Part shown: piece after piece, positions 45,356 through 56,282 of the stretch | Layout: the number at the start of each line of letters is the position of its first letter | Position numbering within the stretch: the stretch's first letter is position 1 | Program-made: the position numbers and the translations under genes | Origin: Betaproteobacteria bacterium SCN2 | Lineage (GTDB): Bacteria; Pseudomonadota; Gammaproteobacteria; Burkholderiales; Thiobacillaceae | NCBI GenBank assembly: GCA_008923285.1 | Contig: WBSG01000027.1 | Location: 186,001-250,000 of the forward strand | Length of the DNA: 64,000 nt | Direction of reading: 5' to 3' | The notes under the pieces: model-generated | Told to the model about the DNA's origin: nothing | Database searches by the model: none | The model's input: only the letters and a program-made list of their open reading frames with translations

Positions 45356-48300
45356 TTATTCCTGTACCGATTTGGATTTTGCCAGTTTGGTGACGACCGG
45401 ACTCTCCCAGGGGCCATCCACCATGTATTCGTAGGATATGGCTTCTTCGAAAGGATCTTTCAAGACTTTCTGCGCCACCAGCGCGCCGACGCCGGCAATC
45501 GGGCCGCCGAGCAGTGCGCCGGCCACCGCCACGCCTTCGGATATTTTGGGAAGGACCTTCACGCGCAGCTTGACCGACTCGTCCCTGAGCCTGGCCATGC
45601 CGGACATTTTCACGCTGGCGGCCGGGCCTTTCATCAGAAAATCGTTGGTATAGACCGTACCGTCTGCCACTTGCATGGTAGAGGAAATCTCGTCGAATGC
45701 GAACCCTTCGGAGAAGACGTCGCGGAAGTCGAGCGTGATGCGGCGCGGCAGCGACTGCAGGCTGGCAATGCCCAGCAGCTTGCCCGCGCCCGGCTCGACC
45801 TTGAGGAACTGTCCGTTCTTCGCCGTCAGCTTCAGCGTGCCGTCCAGTGTGTCGAAGTTGAAGTCGGCCGGCGAGCGCAGCCAGGTGACCTCTCCCTCCA
45901 CCGTGGCCGCGCCTTTCCTGAGCGCGCCGGGGTAGCCAAAGCGGCCCAGCATCAGACCGGCATCCTTGATGTCGGCATTGACCTTCATGCGGGTTTCGCC
46001 CAGGCCGGTATCCTTCCAGATGCCGCTCATGCGGATCACGCTGTCGGCATGCAGCAGATTGAGCTGATCGATGGCCATGCCGGTGGGCACGCCATGCGCG
46101 ACCACCTCCAGCCGCCCCATCGGACGGCTGCCGAACCTGAGTTCATCCACCTGCAGGTCCAGCGCGGGGAAGTTTGCCGCCTGCAGCCGCATTGCCGCGC
46201 CGCCGGTGCTTTCCGCGTAAGGCAGCGGGTCGGGCAGGATAAACTGCCTGAACTGCGCGGAAATGCGCGCTGCGCCGTCGCCTTCCGCACGCCGGTAGGT
46301 GATGCTGCCGGCCATCTCCCGGCCGCTCACCGACGTGCGCAACAGGTTGCCCCTGAGCCCGCCGGCGATGTTGATGTCATTGAACTGCCGCCCGAGCAAT
46401 TCAACGCTGCCCAGGCTCAGGTTGATGGCCGAGATCTCGGTCGTGTTGTCTCCCCTGCCCTGCGGCAGGATGTCGGCCCAGCCGCCCAGGTCGAAATTCT
46501 TCACGCTGCCCGCGATCTGCATGCCGGGCACGGCGGGCAGCTTTGCCCTGCCGCCGAAATTGAGTTCGCCGCGTTCCAGTCTGAAGCCGCCCGCCAGGGG
46601 TTTCGACAACCACACCGCGGTGGCGATGTTGCCATACTGCAATGCGGACTGCTTGCTGCCGTCGTCCAGGTTCTGCTGTTCGAAGACGAAGCGGGCCGGT
46701 TTTTCCGGCGTCTTTTCCAGCGGCGCAGGCAGGCGCGCATCCAGCCCGACCAGGTTCGATTCCAGCGAGAAGCGCGGCTTGCCGCGCCTGAGGATGAGTT
46801 CGCCTTTCCAGCCGGATTGCCCGGACAGGCGCCCGGCGATGCCCTTGCCGAACCAGGTCTCCAGCGCCGCCGCGCTGAACACGCCCTGGCCGCGCACGCG
46901 CACCTGTTCGTTTTCGGTTGCTGCGGTCAGCGCGGCCGGCCCGCCCAGCAGGCGCGCGCTGATTTTTTTCGCGCTGACCGACTGCTCGGTAAAGTCGAGC
47001 GTGCCGCTTACCTGTTCCATGCGCGGCATGTCCGGTCCGGGGTAGACGAGGTTGCGGTCGAACACCAGCCGTCCCGCCAGCGTGGTGTCGTCGCTGTGCC
47101 GCAGGGGCACCTTGATGTTCATCTGCAGGCTGAGGTCGCCATTGGCGGTCATCTCTTCCGTCAGGCCGTCGATCTTCTCGCTGACGGGGCTGAAATTGAC
47201 GAAGCGAATGAATTCCTGCGCCGGGCCGGCAGCTGTGCCGCTCACCTCCAGCAACTCCTCCATCGCCTCCAGGTCCGGGATGACCGCCTCCACCTTGCTG
47301 AGGCGAGCGCCATAGATGCGCGCATCGTCGGAGCGGATTTCCATGCGTACGCCATCGAACAGCAGTTCACCCTCGATGTCGTCGATCTGCGGATAATCGG
47401 CAGCGTAACGGAGCTGGCCGCCGCGAATTTTGCCGGCCACGCGGAATATGCCTTCCGCCGGCGTGCTGAACGGGAAACGGGCCAGATCCCCCTGCAGCTT
47501 GAATGTGCCCTGTTCCGCCAGGCCGCGCAGGATGGCGGTTCTGAGCCATTCACGCGTGGGCTCGCCGATGGTCAGGGGCAGGTAGCGGTAGACGCTGGGC
47601 CCGTTCGCCCGTTCCACGCGCCCAGCCAGGTCCGCGTAGCCCGGACCCTTTGCAGCAAGCCGGTAGTGCCCGTAGAGGGTGGCGGCGAAATCGGCATTGG
47701 AAAGTGCGGCCTCGGCAATCTCGATGTCGTAGTTTTCGTCCTTCTTCTTTTTCCAGCCGCCGCGAACGTTGAGGATGTCGAAGCGGAACTGCGGCTCGGC
47801 AAACCATCCGGGGAAATCGAAACCGCTCGCCTTCCCGGCGATCGAGTAAGCGCCCTTCTCTTCATTGCCCGCCAGCATGCCGCTGAGGTTGCTCCCTCCC
47901 GGCCGCCCTTCCTTCGCCGCCCAGCCCAGGCCGGTAAAGCGCGCGTCCACGCTGAATTTTGCAGGCACGGGCAGGCTGCCCTGCCAGCGCGCGTCGAGGC
48001 TGTCGAAGCGGCCTTGCGGCGCCCAGTCGGCGATCCGCGCCTTCCATTCGTCCGCCAGCGGCAATGCATGGGCAAGCGCGGCGAGCTGGGTCAAGGACAC
48101 GTGCGCTGCCGTGGCACGTTGCTCGCCTTCGCCCCAGCGATAGGAAAAATCGAAGGGGCTGGTGGAAACGCCCGCCCGGTCGGCAAGCGCCAGGCCGCGC
48201 GCATAGACCGCCTGCGGCTGTGCGCCGTTTTTCGCGGCCTTGCCGCGCGACCAGCCCAGATCGCCGGTTAGTCTGGCCAGGCTGACCGGCGCGGCCAGTT

Positions 48301-49186
48301 GCGGCGATTCCAGATAGAGGTCGGCCAGATTGAGTTTGAGGTCGCTGGACGACAGGCGCCCGTCGGCAAAGCCCAGTTTGACCTCGACGCCGCCATGTCC
48401 GCGCGCTGCAGCATAGGCCGGCGGCAGCCAGGGGCGCCACGCCGCCAGTTCCAGGGCGGGCACCTTGACGTTCAGCTGCCCGCGCCACTCCTCGATCCTG
48501 GACAGGCTGCGGCCATACAGCACGCCCTCGGCGGTCAGCGGCCTCGCCAGGCGGGCGGGCGGCGTCATCTCAAGCTGGACGGCATGGCGGGTGAGCAGGT
48601 TATGCATCTGCACCGATACGTCGCGCAGCACCAGCGGCTGGCCATCACGCATGTCGTCGATCCACGCCACGGTCACGCCCTGCATGCGCACCTCGCCCTG
48701 CCTGAGCAGCCAGTCGCTGAAGGACGTATCCGGACTGGCAGGGTCGACCGTGATGCCGCCGACGTGGATCAGGCCATCCTGCGCGCGGCGCACGGTCAGG
48801 CCGGGAGCGTCGACATGCAGCGCATGGAACCTCGGCTCCAGTGCAATCAGGGTGCGCCAGCCGAAGCTGCCTTCCATTTTCGAGAAATACAGCACCGGCC
48901 GCCCGCCCCTGGAGATGCGCACGCCTTCCAGGGCGAAGCGCGGGCGCGGGCCGCCCCACTCGCCATCGAGCGCGTCGATGCTGATGGAGTAGCCGGTCGC
49001 GGAAGACAGCAGTCCGGCAATGTCGTCCTTGTACTGTGGCAGGCTGGGAAACACCCACCAGTACAGCCAGGCCAGCACGAACAGCGGAATCGCGGCGAGC
49101 GTTCCCGCCAGCGCCCACAACCAGCGGCTGCGCAAGAAGGAAGGAAATTTGAAGCCGGCCATGTCTTTATTGTATTGCCTGAACAT
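45356..49186 (-). CDS. yhdP: YhdP family AsmA-like envelope protein
   Basis: A very large (1276-residue) inner-membrane-anchored periplasmic protein. One N-terminal TM (LWALAGTLAAIPLFVLAWLYWWV) is followed by AsmA/YhdP repeats (IDALDGEWGGPRPRFALEGV), a DUF3971 region, and a C-terminal AsmA_2 part (GRFGYPGALRKGAATVEGEV). YhdP, TamB and YdbH are thought to form bridges carrying phospholipids to the outer membrane. The start is uncertain: ATG 49186 (used) or ATG 49162 (MAGFKFPSF); neither has a clear SD. It leads the yhdP-nitrilase-tldD-MFS string. Confidence 0.92.
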   Translation of the reverse strand: MFRQYNKDMAGFKFPSFLRSRWLWALAGTLAAIPLFVLAWLYWWVFPSLPQYKDDIAGLLSSATGYSISIDALDGEWGGPRPRFALEGVRISRGGRPVLYFSKMEGSFGWRTLIALEPRFHALHVDAPGLTVRRAQDGLIHVGGITVDPASPDTSFSDWLLRQGEVRMQGVTVAWIDDMRDGQPLVLRDVSVQMHNLLTRHAVQLEMTPPARLARPLTAEGVLYGRSLSRIEEWRGQLNVKVPALELAAWRPWLPPAYAAARGHGGVEVKLGFADGRLSSSDLKLNLADLYLESPQLAAPVSLARLTGDLGWSRGKAAKNGAQPQAVYARGLALADRAGVSTSPFDFSYRWGEGEQRATAAHVSLTQLAALAHALPLADEWKARIADWAPQGRFDSLDARWQGSLPVPAKFSVDARFTGLGWAAKEGRPGGSNLSGMLAGNEEKGAYSIAGKASGFDFPGWFAEPQFRFDILNVRGGWKKKKDENYDIEIAEAALSNADFAATLYGHYRLAAKGPGYADLAGRVERANGPSVYRYLPLTIGEPTREWLRTAILRGLAEQGTFKLQGDLARFPFSTPAEGIFRVAGKIRGGQLRYAADYPQIDDIEGELLFDGVRMEIRSDDARIYGARLSKVEAVIPDLEAMEELLEVSGTAAGPAQEFIRFVNFSPVSEKIDGLTEEMTANGDLSLQMNIKVPLRHSDDTTLAGRLVFDRNLVYPGPDMPRMEQVSGTLDFTEQSVSAKKISARLLGGPAALTAATENEQVRVRGQGVFSAAALETWFGKGIAGRLSGQSGWKGELILRRGKPRFSLESNLVGLDARLPAPLEKTPEKPARFVFEQQNLDDGSKQSALQYGNIATAVWLSKPLAGGFRLERGELNFGGRAKLPAVPGMQIAGSVKNFDLGGWADILPQGRGDNTTEISAINLSLGSVELLGRQFNDINIAGGLRGNLLRTSVSGREMAGSITYRRAEGDGAARISAQFRQFILPDPLPYAESTGGAAMRLQAANFPALDLQVDELRFGSRPMGRLEVVAHGVPTGMAIDQLNLLHADSVIRMSGIWKDTGLGETRMKVNADIKDAGLMLGRFGYPGALRKGAATVEGEVTWLRSPADFNFDTLDGTLKLTAKNGQFLKVEPGAGKLLGIASLQSLPRRITLDFRDVFSEGFAFDEISSTMQVADGTVYTNDFLMKGPAASVKMSGMARLRDESVKLRVKVLPKISEGVAVAGALLGGPIAGVGALVAQKVLKDPFEEAISYEYMVDGPWESPVVTKLAKSKSVQE

Positions 49187-49222
49187 GACCGGAAACCGGC
49201 GCCTGCCGGGCTGGGCGCATTT

Positions 49223-49594
49223 TTATTCGCCCGCCTGCCAGCTGGCGAGCTGCCGGCGGTCGCGCTTGGTCGGCCGCCCCTTGATGTCGTGTGCCGGCTC
49301 CCTGGCCAGCCTGCGCCGGGCTGCCTGCTCCTCGCGCCGGGTTTTGCTCGCTGCCGTTTCCTCGTACAGGGTCTGTGCCACGCTGGCCGGGCCGCGCCTG
49401 TCGGAAAGCCCGCGCACGATGATTTCCCATTCCGTCTCGCCGGCGCGCACACGCAGGTTGTCGTTCACGCGAATCTCCCGCGCCGGCTTGCAGCGCTCGC
49501 CGTTCCAGTGCACCTTGCCGCTATCCACGGCCTGTGCCGCAAGCGAACGGGTCTTGAAGAACCTTGCGGCCCACAGCCATTTGTCCAGGCGCAT
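49223..49594 (-). CDS. hslR: heat-shock protein 15 (HslR), S4-domain ribosome rescue factor
   Basis: A 123-residue RNA-binding protein. MRLDKWLWAARFFKTRSLAA with VDSGKVHWNGE form the S4 domain, and the basic tail (AARRRLAREPAHDIKGRPTK) is typical of Hsp15. HslR binds 50S subunits carrying stalled nascent chains. It sits on the yhdP strand 37 bp upstream and may be co-transcribed. Confidence 0.93.
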   Translation of the reverse strand: MRLDKWLWAARFFKTRSLAAQAVDSGKVHWNGERCKPAREIRVNDNLRVRAGETEWEIIVRGLSDRRGPASVAQTLYEETAASKTRREEQAARRRLAREPAHDIKGRPTKRDRRQLASWQAGE

Positions 49595-49727
49595 ACGAAA
49601 AAATCCAAGCTTGCTCTCTGCCGAAATTAATGGGAAAACCAGATACCGTCACCGATGAACAACCCTGGCCTTTTCTGTGACAATTCTGGCTGGGCAAGTT
49701 CATCACAGCACAATCACAGGAGCATCC

Positions 49728-50288
49728 ATGACCCCGAAAATTCTCGCCTTTGCCGGCAGCACGCGCAATGGTTCATTCAATCGCCAGGCGCTGGATCATG
49801 CCGTGGCCGGCGCACGCGAGGCCGGGGCCGAAGTCACGCTCATCGACCTCAGGGACTACAGCCTGCCGCTCTACAACGGCGACCTGGAGGAAAGCCACGG
49901 CGTACCCGAAGCGGCGGTGCGCCTGAAGGAATTGTTCAAATCGCATCAGGGCCTGCTGCTCGCCTGCCCGGAATACAACAGCTCGATCACACCCTTGCTG
50001 AAAAACACGCTGGACTGGGTGTCGCGGGAACATGACGGCGAATCCGGCTTGGTGCCTTACGAGGGCAAGCTCGCCGCGCTGGTCGCCGCTTCGGCGGGCA
50101 ATCTGGGCGGCCTGCGGGGATTGAGGCACGTGCGCGAAATCCTCACCACCCTGCAGGTGCTGGTGATCCCGAAACAGATGGGGCTGGCGCGGGCCGACAA
50201 GGAACTGGCCGACCCGGCCTCGACCCGGCTGAAAGGCCTGGCCGAAACCGGCCAGGCCCTCGCTGAGGCGATCCGCCGCTGGGGCTGA
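49728..50288 (+). CDS. NADPH-dependent FMN reductase
   Basis: A 186-residue flavodoxin-fold reductase: FAGSTRNGSFNRQALDHAV (FMN phosphate loop) and LLACPEYNSSITPLLKNTLDWVSR (flavin contact, the PEYN signature of the family). It reduces FMN or quinone-like acceptors with NADPH. The start MTPKILAF follows SD CACAGGAGCATCC. It is convergent with acs (15 bp apart). Confidence 0.92.
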   Translation: MTPKILAFAGSTRNGSFNRQALDHAVAGAREAGAEVTLIDLRDYSLPLYNGDLEESHGVPEAAVRLKELFKSHQGLLLACPEYNSSITPLLKNTLDWVSREHDGESGLVPYEGKLAALVAASAGNLGGLRGLRHVREILTTLQVLVIPKQMGLARADKELADPASTRLKGLAETGQALAEAIRRWG

Positions 50289-50303
50289 ACCCGGCGCGGA
50301 GAC

Positions 50304-52277
50304 TTACGAAACGGCCTGCTTCAGCTGTTCGAGGATGGCCGGGTTCTCCAGGGTGGACACGTCCTGGGTGATCTCCTCGCCCTTGGCGATGGCGCGCAGC
50401 AGGCGGCGCATGATCTTGCCGGAGCGGGTCTTGGGCAGGTTGTCGCCGAAGCGGATGTCGTCGGGCTTGGCGATCGGGCCGATTTCCTTGCCGACCCATT
50501 CGCGCAGTTCACTCACCAGCTTCTTGGCCTCTTCGCCCTCGGGACGCGCGCCCTTGCAGACAACGAAGGCGACCACGGCCTCGCCCTTCACGTCATGCGG
50601 CTTGCCGACCACGGCGGCTTCGGCCACGCGCGGATGCGCGACCAGGGCGGACTCGATTTCCATGGTGCCAAGGCGGTGGCCGGAGACGTTGAGCACGTCG
50701 TCGATGCGGCCCATGATCCAGAAATAGCCGTCGTCGTCCTGATGGGTGGAATCGCCGGCGAGGTACATCCTGCCGCCGAGTTCCTCGGGGAAATAGGTCT
50801 TCTTGAAGCGCTCGGGGTCGCCCCACAGGGTACGCAACTGCGAGGGGAAGGGGCGCTTGATGACGAGGAAGCCACCCTTGCCCTTCTCCGTTTCATGGCC
50901 GGCCTCGTCCACCACACCTGCCATGATGCCGGGCAGCGGCAGGGTGCAGGAGCCGGGCTTGGTCGGTACGGCGCCGGGCAGCGGGGAAATCATGTGCGAA
51001 CCGGTCTCGGTCTGCCACCATGTATCGACGATGGGGCAGCGGCCCTGGCCGATATGCTCGTGGTACCACATCCAGGCTTCGGGGTTGATCGGCTCGCCCA
51101 CCGTACCCAGCAGGCGCAGCGAAGACATATCGAACTTCGCCGGCAGGTCGGCGCCCAGCTTGATCAGCGAGCGGATCGCCGTCGGCGCGGTGTAGAAGGT
51201 GGTGACCTTGTGCTTTTGCACCATTTCCCAGAAGCGCCCGGCATGCGGGTAGGTGGGAATGCCTTCGAAGATGATTTCGGTCATGCCCAGCGACAGCGGA
51301 CCATAGGCGACATAAGTGTGGCCGGTGATCCAGCCGACGTCGGCCGTGCACCAGAACACGTCGGTGTCGGGCTTGGCATCGAACACCCACTTCATGGACA
51401 GGGTCGCGCCCAGCAGGTAGCCGCCGGTGGAGTGCTGCACGCCCTTGGGCTTGCCGGTGGAGCCTGAGGTGTAAAGGATGAAGAGCGGATGCTCGGCATT
51501 GACCCAGGTCGGCTCGCACACGTCGGACTGCTTGTCGGCGAGTTCATGCCACCAAACATCGCGGCCTGCGGCCATGTTGATCGCGGCGCCGGAGCGCTTG
51601 TAGACCATGACCTTTTCCAGGCTGTCGCAACCGCCAAGGCCGATGGCCTCGTCCACCGCGGCCTTCAGTGGCACCCCCTTGCCGCCGCGCAGGGACTCGT
51701 CGGCGGTGACCACGACCTTGGCCTTGGCGTCGACGATGCGCTCGTGCAGGGACTTGGCGGAAAAGCCGCCGAACACCACGGAATGGATGGCACCGATGCG
51801 GGCGCAGGCCTGCATCGCCACCACCGCCTCGATGCTCATGGGCATGTAGATGACGACGCGGTCACCCATGACGACGCCGAGCGACTTCAGCGCATTGGCG
51901 AACCTGGAGACGCGCTTGAGCAAATCGTTGTAGGTCGAGGTCGCCACCGAGCCGTCGTCGGCTTCGAAAATCAGCGCGGTTTTCTCGCCCTTGCCCGCCT
52001 CGATGTGGCGCTCCAGGCAGTTGTACGAAACGTTGAGCTCGCCGTCGTGGAACCACTTGTAGAACGGCGCCTGGGACTCGTCCAGAACCTGGGTGAAGGG
52101 CTTGTGCCAGGCGATGTTTTCCTTCGCCAGCCGTCCCCAGAAGCCGGCGTAATCCGCCTTGGCCTCGTTCATCAGGGCCTCGTAGCCAGCCATGCCCGAC
52201 ACATTGGCCTGTGCGGCGAAATCGGCAGAGGGCTGGAACACGCGGGTTTCTTGCAACACGGAAGTTATGGCTGTCAT
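50304..52277 (-). CDS. acs: acetyl-CoA synthetase
   Basis: A 657-residue AMP-forming acyl-CoA ligase activating acetate. Motifs are [18 protein letters not shown] (P-loop), [10 protein letters not shown] (A5), [20 protein letters not shown] (A7-A8) and the conserved acetylatable lysine in [15 protein letters not shown]. The start MTAITSVLQ follows SD CAGGAGATCAACA. It is divergent from glnE with 76 bp between start codons. Expected control by acetate/CRP-like systems is not visible. Confidence 0.96.
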   Translation of the reverse strand: MTAITSVLQETRVFQPSADFAAQANVSGMAGYEALMNEAKADYAGFWGRLAKENIAWHKPFTQVLDESQAPFYKWFHDGELNVSYNCLERHIEAGKGEKTALIFEADDGSVATSTYNDLLKRVSRFANALKSLGVVMGDRVVIYMPMSIEAVVAMQACARIGAIHSVVFGGFSAKSLHERIVDAKAKVVVTADESLRGGKGVPLKAAVDEAIGLGGCDSLEKVMVYKRSGAAINMAAGRDVWWHELADKQSDVCEPTWVNAEHPLFILYTSGSTGKPKGVQHSTGGYLLGATLSMKWVFDAKPDTDVFWCTADVGWITGHTYVAYGPLSLGMTEIIFEGIPTYPHAGRFWEMVQKHKVTTFYTAPTAIRSLIKLGADLPAKFDMSSLRLLGTVGEPINPEAWMWYHEHIGQGRCPIVDTWWQTETGSHMISPLPGAVPTKPGSCTLPLPGIMAGVVDEAGHETEKGKGGFLVIKRPFPSQLRTLWGDPERFKKTYFPEELGGRMYLAGDSTHQDDDGYFWIMGRIDDVLNVSGHRLGTMEIESALVAHPRVAEAAVVGKPHDVKGEAVVAFVVCKGARPEGEEAKKLVSELREWVGKEIGPIAKPDDIRFGDNLPKTRSGKIMRRLLRAIAKGEEITQDVSTLENPAILEQLKQAVS

Positions 52278-52353
52278 TGTTGATCTCCTGGGTGGCCGGG
52301 ACTGGATTGGGGGTATATTGGCAAAGGCCAAGAATACCAAACCCGTCCGACCC

Positions 52354-55029
52354 ATGTCTGCCCCTTCGCTTGCTCCGCTCCGCTCCGCTTCGCGTTTCGC
52401 CTGCCGCCTGCTGGACAGTCAGCCCGCCCTGGAAAAGGAAACCCTGGCCGCCCTGGGGCAGCCCTTCACCCGCGAGGAGATGGAAGACTTCCTGTCCGCG
52501 CAGTTGCTGTCCGGGGAAAACGGACAGGACGACAGTCCTCTCAAACGTACCCTGCGCCTGCTGAGACACCGCGTCTGGCTGCGCACTGCCGCGCGCGACA
52601 TCGCCGGACTCGCACCGCTGGAGGAAGTCACCGGCGCGTTTTCCGACCTGGCCGAACTCTGCCTCCGCACCGCGCAGGATTTCTACACGCACGAACTCGC
52701 CGCAAAGCATGGCCAGCCGCTCAATGCCGACGGTAGCCCGATGCAGCTCGTGGTCGTGGGCATGGGCAAGCTGGGCGGGCGCGAGCTCAACGTGTCCTCC
52801 GACATCGACCTCATCTATCTCTATCCGGACGAGGGCGAGACCGCAGGCCCTTCCCCCGTTTCCCATCATGAATTCTTCGTGCGTTTGGGCAGAAAACTCA
52901 GCGCAGCCATTTCCGAGAATACTGCCGACGGCTACGTGTTCCGCGTCGACCTGCGCCTCAGGCCCTGGGGCGACTCCGGCCCGCTGGCCATGAGCTACGC
53001 CATGCTGGAGGACTACCTCAGCCTGCACGGCCGCCCGTGGGAACGCTATGCCTGGATCAAGGGGCGTGCGCTGACCGGCACCCGCAACGGCGAACTCGAC
53101 GCCATCGTGCGCCCCTTCGTGTTCCGCAAATACCTCGATTTCGGCGCCTACCAGTCGATCCGCGAACTGCACGCGCAGATCCGCGCCGAAGTGGCGCGAA
53201 AGGATCGCCAGGACAACATCAAGCTCGGCCCCGGCGGCATCCGCGAAATCGAGTTCGCCGCCCAGGTGTTCCAGCTCATTCGCGGCGGCCACGTGCCGGC
53301 CCTGCGCATGCGTCCGACCCAGGAAGTGCTGAAGACGCTCGCCGCCGAAAGGCTGCTGCCCGAGGACACCGTGGGCATCCTGCTTGCCGCCTACCGTTTC
53401 CTGCGCAAGCTCGAACACCGCCTGCAATACCTCGACGATGCGCAGACCCAGACCCTGCCTTCGGATCCGCAAAGCCAGGCGCTGATCGCGCAGGCCATGG
53501 GGTTCGGCGACTGGAACACGCTGCTTGCCGAACTCGACCGCCACCGCAGCAAGGTCGAGCAGCATTTCGACCAGGTGTTCGCCGCGCCGCAGACCGACCA
53601 GTCCACCCACCCCTTGCAGGCGCTGTGGCTCGACCCGGCCGATCAGGCCGAACGCCTGGCGGAACTGGGCTATCGGCATGCCGGGGACAGCGCCCAGCGC
53701 CTTGCGCACTTGCGCGAGCTGTCGCGGCACAAATTCACCGAATCCGCGCGCATCCGTGTCGACAGCCTGATGTCGCCGATCCTCGAACTCGCGGCACAGC
53801 AGGCGCATCCGGACGAAGCCCTGGGCCGGCTTGCCGACCTCATCGAGGCGGTGGCGCGGCGCCAGACCTATCTCGCCCTGCTCGCCGAATACCCCGCCGC
53901 GCTCAACCAGCTGGCGCGACTGTTTTCCGCCAGTCCCTGGGCCGCGCAACTGGTGACGCGACAGCCGCAGCTGCTGGACGAACTCATCGACCCGCGCCAG
54001 CTGTTCGCCGCGCCCGACTGGGGCGTGCTCGCGCAGCGGCTCACGCAGGCGCTGGATGAAGAAGCCGGCGACATGGAAGCGCAGATGGACCGCCTGCGCC
54101 GCTTCAAGCAGGTGCAGACGCTGCGCCTGCTGGCGCAGGACGTGGCCGGCAGGCTCAAGCTGGAGACCCTGTCCGACCACCTCGCCGCGCTCGCCGACCT
54201 GCTGCTGGCCGAGACCCTGCGGCGGGCCTGGTCCACGCTGCCCAGGCGCCACCTGGAAACGCCGCGCTTCGCCATCGTCGGCTACGGCAAGCTGGGCGGC
54301 AAGGAACTGGGCTACGCCTCCGACCTCGACCTCGTGTTCCTCTACGACGACGACACGCCCGACGCCGGGACGATTTATGCGCGGCTGGCGCAAAAGCTCA
54401 GCACCTGGTTAACGACAACCACCGGCGCCGGTCTGCTCTACGACACCGACCTGCGCCTGCGCCCGGACGGCGCCTCGGGCCTGCTGGTGAGCTCCATCGA
54501 ATCCTTCGAGGACTACCAGCGCAGCCATGCCTGGACCTGGGAGCACCAGGCCATCACGCGTGCACGCTTCGTCTGCGGCGATGCCAGCGTCGGCGAGAAA
54601 TTCGAGGCCATCCGCCACACCATCCTCACCCTGCCGCGCGAAGCCGCAAGGCTGAAGGAAGACGTGCTCGCCATGCGCCAGAAAATGCGCGACGGCCATC
54701 CCAACGACACGGAACTGTTCGACATCAAGCACGATGCCGGCGGCATCGTCGATGTCGAATTCGCCGTGCAGTACCTGGTCCTGCTCAACGCCAAGGACCA
54801 GCCTGACTTGCTCGACAACGTCGGCAACATTGCCCTGCTCAAGCGCTGCGGCGAACTTGGCCTGCTGCCTGCCGACATTGCCGAACCCGCCGCCGACGCC
54901 TACCGCGAACTGCGCCGCGCCCAGCATGCCGTCAAGCTGGCCGGAGCGGAGCATGCACGGCTCGAAAAAACGGCACTTGCCGGGGAACAGGCCGCCGTCA
55001 TGCGCCTGTGGCAAACGGTTTTTGCCTGA
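52354..55029 (+). CDS. glnE: glutamine synthetase adenylyltransferase GlnE
   Basis: A bifunctional enzyme (891 residues) that adenylylates and deadenylylates GlnA in response to PII and glutamine. Both nucleotidyltransferase domains carry their motifs: the N-terminal removase domain with [20 protein letters not shown] (about residue 133), and the C-terminal adenylase domain with [20 protein letters not shown] (about residue 645). The start MSAPSLAP is in the short acs-glnE gap; SD is weak. The N-terminus is slightly short compared with enterobacterial GlnE. Confidence 0.95.
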   Translation: MSAPSLAPLRSASRFACRLLDSQPALEKETLAALGQPFTREEMEDFLSAQLLSGENGQDDSPLKRTLRLLRHRVWLRTAARDIAGLAPLEEVTGAFSDLAELCLRTAQDFYTHELAAKHGQPLNADGSPMQLVVVGMGKLGGRELNVSSDIDLIYLYPDEGETAGPSPVSHHEFFVRLGRKLSAAISENTADGYVFRVDLRLRPWGDSGPLAMSYAMLEDYLSLHGRPWERYAWIKGRALTGTRNGELDAIVRPFVFRKYLDFGAYQSIRELHAQIRAEVARKDRQDNIKLGPGGIREIEFAAQVFQLIRGGHVPALRMRPTQEVLKTLAAERLLPEDTVGILLAAYRFLRKLEHRLQYLDDAQTQTLPSDPQSQALIAQAMGFGDWNTLLAELDRHRSKVEQHFDQVFAAPQTDQSTHPLQALWLDPADQAERLAELGYRHAGDSAQRLAHLRELSRHKFTESARIRVDSLMSPILELAAQQAHPDEALGRLADLIEAVARRQTYLALLAEYPAALNQLARLFSASPWAAQLVTRQPQLLDELIDPRQLFAAPDWGVLAQRLTQALDEEAGDMEAQMDRLRRFKQVQTLRLLAQDVAGRLKLETLSDHLAALADLLLAETLRRAWSTLPRRHLETPRFAIVGYGKLGGKELGYASDLDLVFLYDDDTPDAGTIYARLAQKLSTWLTTTTGAGLLYDTDLRLRPDGASGLLVSSIESFEDYQRSHAWTWEHQAITRARFVCGDASVGEKFEAIRHTILTLPREAARLKEDVLAMRQKMRDGHPNDTELFDIKHDAGGIVDVEFAVQYLVLLNAKDQPDLLDNVGNIALLKRCGELGLLPADIAEPAADAYRELRRAQHAVKLAGAEHARLEKTALAGEQAAVMRLWQTVFA

Positions 55030-55047
55030 GCGTGCCGGCCAAGCCTT

Positions 55048-55056
55048 TGATACAAT
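55048..55056 (+). promoter_or_regulatory. extended -10 promoter before ilvE
   Basis: TG-A-TACAAT fits an extended -10 element (TGnTATAAT), about 40 bp before the ilvE start, in the 67-bp gap after glnE. No good -35 at 17 bp is seen. Confidence 0.4.
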
Positions 55057-55096
55057 TTCTTCTTTCCGATCAACACGAAGTTCTGGAGTTTTCACT

Positions 55097-56020
55097 ATGT
55101 CGATGGCCGACCGCGACGGCGTCATCTGGTATGACGGCAAACTGGTGAACTGGCGCGATGCCACCACCCATGTGCTCACCCACACCCTGCATTACGGCAT
55201 GGGCGTGTTCGAGGGCGTGCGCGCCTACCAGACCGACAAGGGTGCGGCGATTTTCCGCCTGCAGGAACACACCGAGCGGTTGTTCCGCTCGGCCCACATC
55301 CTCGGCATGAAAATGCCCTTCGACAAGGCCACGCTCTACGAAGCCCAGCGCACCGTGGTACGCGAAAACGGCCTCGACTCCGGCTACCTGCGCCCGATGG
55401 CCTTTTACGGCGCCGAGGCCATGGGCATCTCGGCCAGGAACCTCTCGGTGCACGTCATCGTCGCGGCCTGGCCGTGGGGCGCCTATCTCGGCAAGGAAGC
55501 GCTGGAGCGCGGCATCCGCGTGAAGACCAGTTCCTTCGCACGCCACCACTCCAACGTCACCATGTGCAAGGCCAAGGCCAACGGCAACTACATGAACTCC
55601 ATCCTCGCGCACAAGGAAGCCGAGATGGACGGCTATGACGAAGCCCTGCTGCTCGACACCGACGGTTTCGTGTCCGAAGGCTCGGGCGAGAACATCTTCA
55701 TCGTGCGCGACGGCAAGCTCTACACGCCCGACCCCAGTTCCGCCCTGGTCGGCCTTACCCGCGACACCATCATCCAGCTGGCGCAGGAAAACGGCATCGA
55801 GGTGATCGAGAAGCGCATCACCCGCGACGAGGTCTACATCGCCGACGAAGCCTTCTTCACCGGCACCGCTGCCGAAGTCACGCCGATCCGCGAACTCGAC
55901 AACCGCACCATCGGCGAAGGCACGCGCGGCCCCATCACGGCCAAGCTGCAGGCCCTGTATTTCGATTGCGTGTACGGCCGCTCTCCGGCCCACGCCAACT
56001 GGCTTACCCCGGTCAAATAA
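55097..56020 (+). CDS. ilvE: branched-chain amino acid aminotransferase
   Basis: A 307-residue PLP fold-type IV transaminase for Leu, Ile and Val. The PLP lysine is in CKAKANGNYMNS, and the cofactor-phosphate and specificity regions are GYDEALLLDTDGFVSEGSGE and FFTGTAAEVTPIRELD. The ATG follows CTGGAGTTTTCACT. The downstream zf-CHCC gene begins 16 bp later and is likely co-transcribed. Confidence 0.96.
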   Translation: MSMADRDGVIWYDGKLVNWRDATTHVLTHTLHYGMGVFEGVRAYQTDKGAAIFRLQEHTERLFRSAHILGMKMPFDKATLYEAQRTVVRENGLDSGYLRPMAFYGAEAMGISARNLSVHVIVAAWPWGAYLGKEALERGIRVKTSSFARHHSNVTMCKAKANGNYMNSILAHKEAEMDGYDEALLLDTDGFVSEGSGENIFIVRDGKLYTPDPSSALVGLTRDTIIQLAQENGIEVIEKRITRDEVYIADEAFFTGTAAEVTPIRELDNRTIGEGTRGPITAKLQALYFDCVYGRSPAHANWLTPVK

Positions 56021-56035
56021 TTTCAAGGAGACGGC

Positions 56036-56236
56036 ATGAGCGGCGAGCAGAGCAATACCCAGCGCATCATCGAGGTCGGCGAAAGCGACCTGCCGCTGCA
56101 TTGCCCGCTGCCCGCGCATACAAGCTGGAATGCGCACCCGCGGGTATTCCTGCCAATCGAAAAAACCGGCGAGGCGCTGTGCCCCTACTGCGGCACCCTC
56201 TACAAGCTGCAGGGCGGCGCATGCGTCGGCCACTGA
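56036..56236 (+). CDS. zf-CHCC zinc-finger domain protein
   Basis: A 66-residue protein with the CHCC-type zinc site: LHCPLPAHTSWNAHPRVFLP and ALCPYCGTLYKL. This is the family of mitochondrial NDUFS6-like accessory subunits; the bacterial copies are commonly placed beside ilvE in betaproteobacteria. Precise role unknown. SD CAAGGAGACGGC precedes the ATG. Confidence 0.9.
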   Translation: MSGEQSNTQRIIEVGESDLPLHCPLPAHTSWNAHPRVFLPIEKTGEALCPYCGTLYKLQGGACVGH

Positions 56237-56282
56237 CGCTCTCCGGGCGCAAGGCAAGCGCCGCACTGCCGGCATTTCCCGA

